A stretch of DNA of 31,362 nucleotides from Cylindrodendrum hubeiense (lineage: Eukaryota; Ascomycota; Sordariomycetes; Hypocreales; Nectriaceae). Shown here in pieces: positions 30,555-31,362 of this stretch. The stretch spans positions 1 to 31,362 of the forward strand of contig JAANBB010000453.1 of the NCBI GenBank assembly GCA_014621425.1, given 5' to 3'. A program made the translations under genes and the position numbers. Numbering within the stretch: position 1 is the first letter of the stretch; each line of letters starts with the position of its first letter. The notes under the pieces were generated by a model, which worked only from the letters and a program-made list of their open reading frames with translations, did not search any database and was not told where the DNA came from.

Positions 30555-31362
30555 GTAGTGGAGTGGAGTTTGTGGCAGCAGTTAGTGGCTGCAAGCGAGG
30601 ACCATGCATCCAACTCGCTTCTGGCGATTGGGCGTGGTGGGCAAGGCGACAAGTAAGGGAGAATAGGGATGGGGATGGGGATGGCATTTGTTGAGAATGC
30701 CATAGTCCGGAAAAGTCGGTAAGTGAGGGGGGGGAGGCTGGCAGACACGAAAAAGGAAATAGCAGATTGTAGGCGACTGGGAAAAGAAAAGGGAGCTATT
30801 ATTAAACTACATAGTACACAAGTCAAGGGGAAACTCAGACATGTTTCGTTTCTTCTTTCGTCCATCCACGGGCCGTACTGTAAGATGCGAGGCTTGCTAG
30901 TCTCTGCTGGGGGTCAGTTTGTTAGCGCCCGGCGAGAGGGGGGGCCACCAGATGGAATTTGTCAGTGAACCCCGGACGAAACAACTGTCCTAGCCGTGCA
31001 GTATCTCGATGTCCGGCTAGGGATGCCAGCCAGGCTAGGGATGCCCAAGGCTAACGGGCGGACACCACCTAGACGGCAGTGTTTCCTACCGTGTGTGGGG
31101 GTTGAGTTACAAGGTAAAGGGGTGATGGTGGTGGTGGCAGCGAGTAGCAGCGAGTGGCAGAGAGTGGCAACATGTACAGATGTATAAAAAAGCAACATGG
31201 TGAAAGGCACGACGACGAGGCAACAGCGTCAAGGCAGTGCTGGGCGGGAGAGGGTGTGTGGACGCGGGCTTTTTGGGGCAACAGCCGGACCACAGCCATT
31301 GATGAAGCATCTTGCTCCGTCCGAACCCAGGACGAAAGCATTCAAAGCTCCGTCTGCCTCCG

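Larger units (their letters stand above)
28376..31362. other. Gene-free right flank with small repeats
   Basis: The first few hundred bases should be the SF3B1 3' untranslated region. I see no supportable gene in the rest. Frames at 28365-28634 (+), 29135-29416 (-), 30503-30865 (-) and 30962-31341 (-) are short, lack domains and show simple-sequence bias. Contents worth noting are a 9-bp repeat at 28823, a 50-bp tandem duplication at 30189, a (TG)11 tract at 30533 and GGGGAT runs at 30666. Confidence 0.5.

Noticed and set aside
30666..30684. GGGATGGGGATGGGGATGG as telomere-like or G-quadruplex DNA
   Set aside because: Only three G-runs of three or more plus a GG; it does not match the fungal telomere unit TTAGGG and is most simply a slippage repeat.

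Overview
The window looks like nuclear DNA of a filamentous ascomycete (Pezizomycotina, most likely Sordariomycetes). The coding sequences are GC-rich. The introns are short (49-64 nt, with one exception) and carry GTATGT-like donors, CTRAC branch sites and YAG acceptors. The gene families are unmistakably eukaryotic. I saw no tRNA, 5S rRNA, CRISPR array, plasmid or transposon gene.

Right half (15.0-28.4 kb): a dense housekeeping block of six confidently recognised genes. In order they are: a FAN1-type VRR-NUC DNA-repair nuclease (-); the COMPASS subunit Sdc1/Dpy-30 (+), divergent from FAN1 over 274 bp; ribosomal protein uS15/RPS13 (-), four exons; the U2AF large subunit U2AF65 (-), six exons; the 8-oxoguanine DNA glycosylase OGG1 (+), three exons, divergent from U2AF65 over 361 bp; and SF3B1/Hsh155/Prp10 (+), a single 1218-codon exon. 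I resolved the exon borders by joining frames across consensus splice sites. Two gene products are known physical partners: the UHM domain of U2AF65 binds the RWD/ULM motifs of SF3B1. Two others (FAN1, OGG1) are DNA-repair enzymes.

Left half (1-15.0 kb): almost empty of genes. The only supported gene is a 237-codon serine/proline-rich ORF at 11457-12170 (+) with a basic C-terminus. The notable feature is upstream of it. The + strand has no ATG at all from 9529 to 11456 (1,928 bp), while the opposite strand of the same DNA has about 36. The extreme left edge mirrors this: positions 1-1141 hold no ATG on the - strand but 11 on the + strand. The simplest reading is two very long, uATG-purged, pyrimidine-rich mRNA leaders that diverge from a shared 8.4-kb regulatory intergenic region. 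One leads to the 237-aa gene. The other leads to a gene whose start codon lies off the left edge.

The remaining non-coding DNA (1.1-9.5 kb, 12.2-15.1 kb, 28.4-31.4 kb) contains small tandem repeats, recurring CCTAGGTACCTAGG-like palindromes, and one doubtful membrane-protein ORF at 6.3-6.7 kb.
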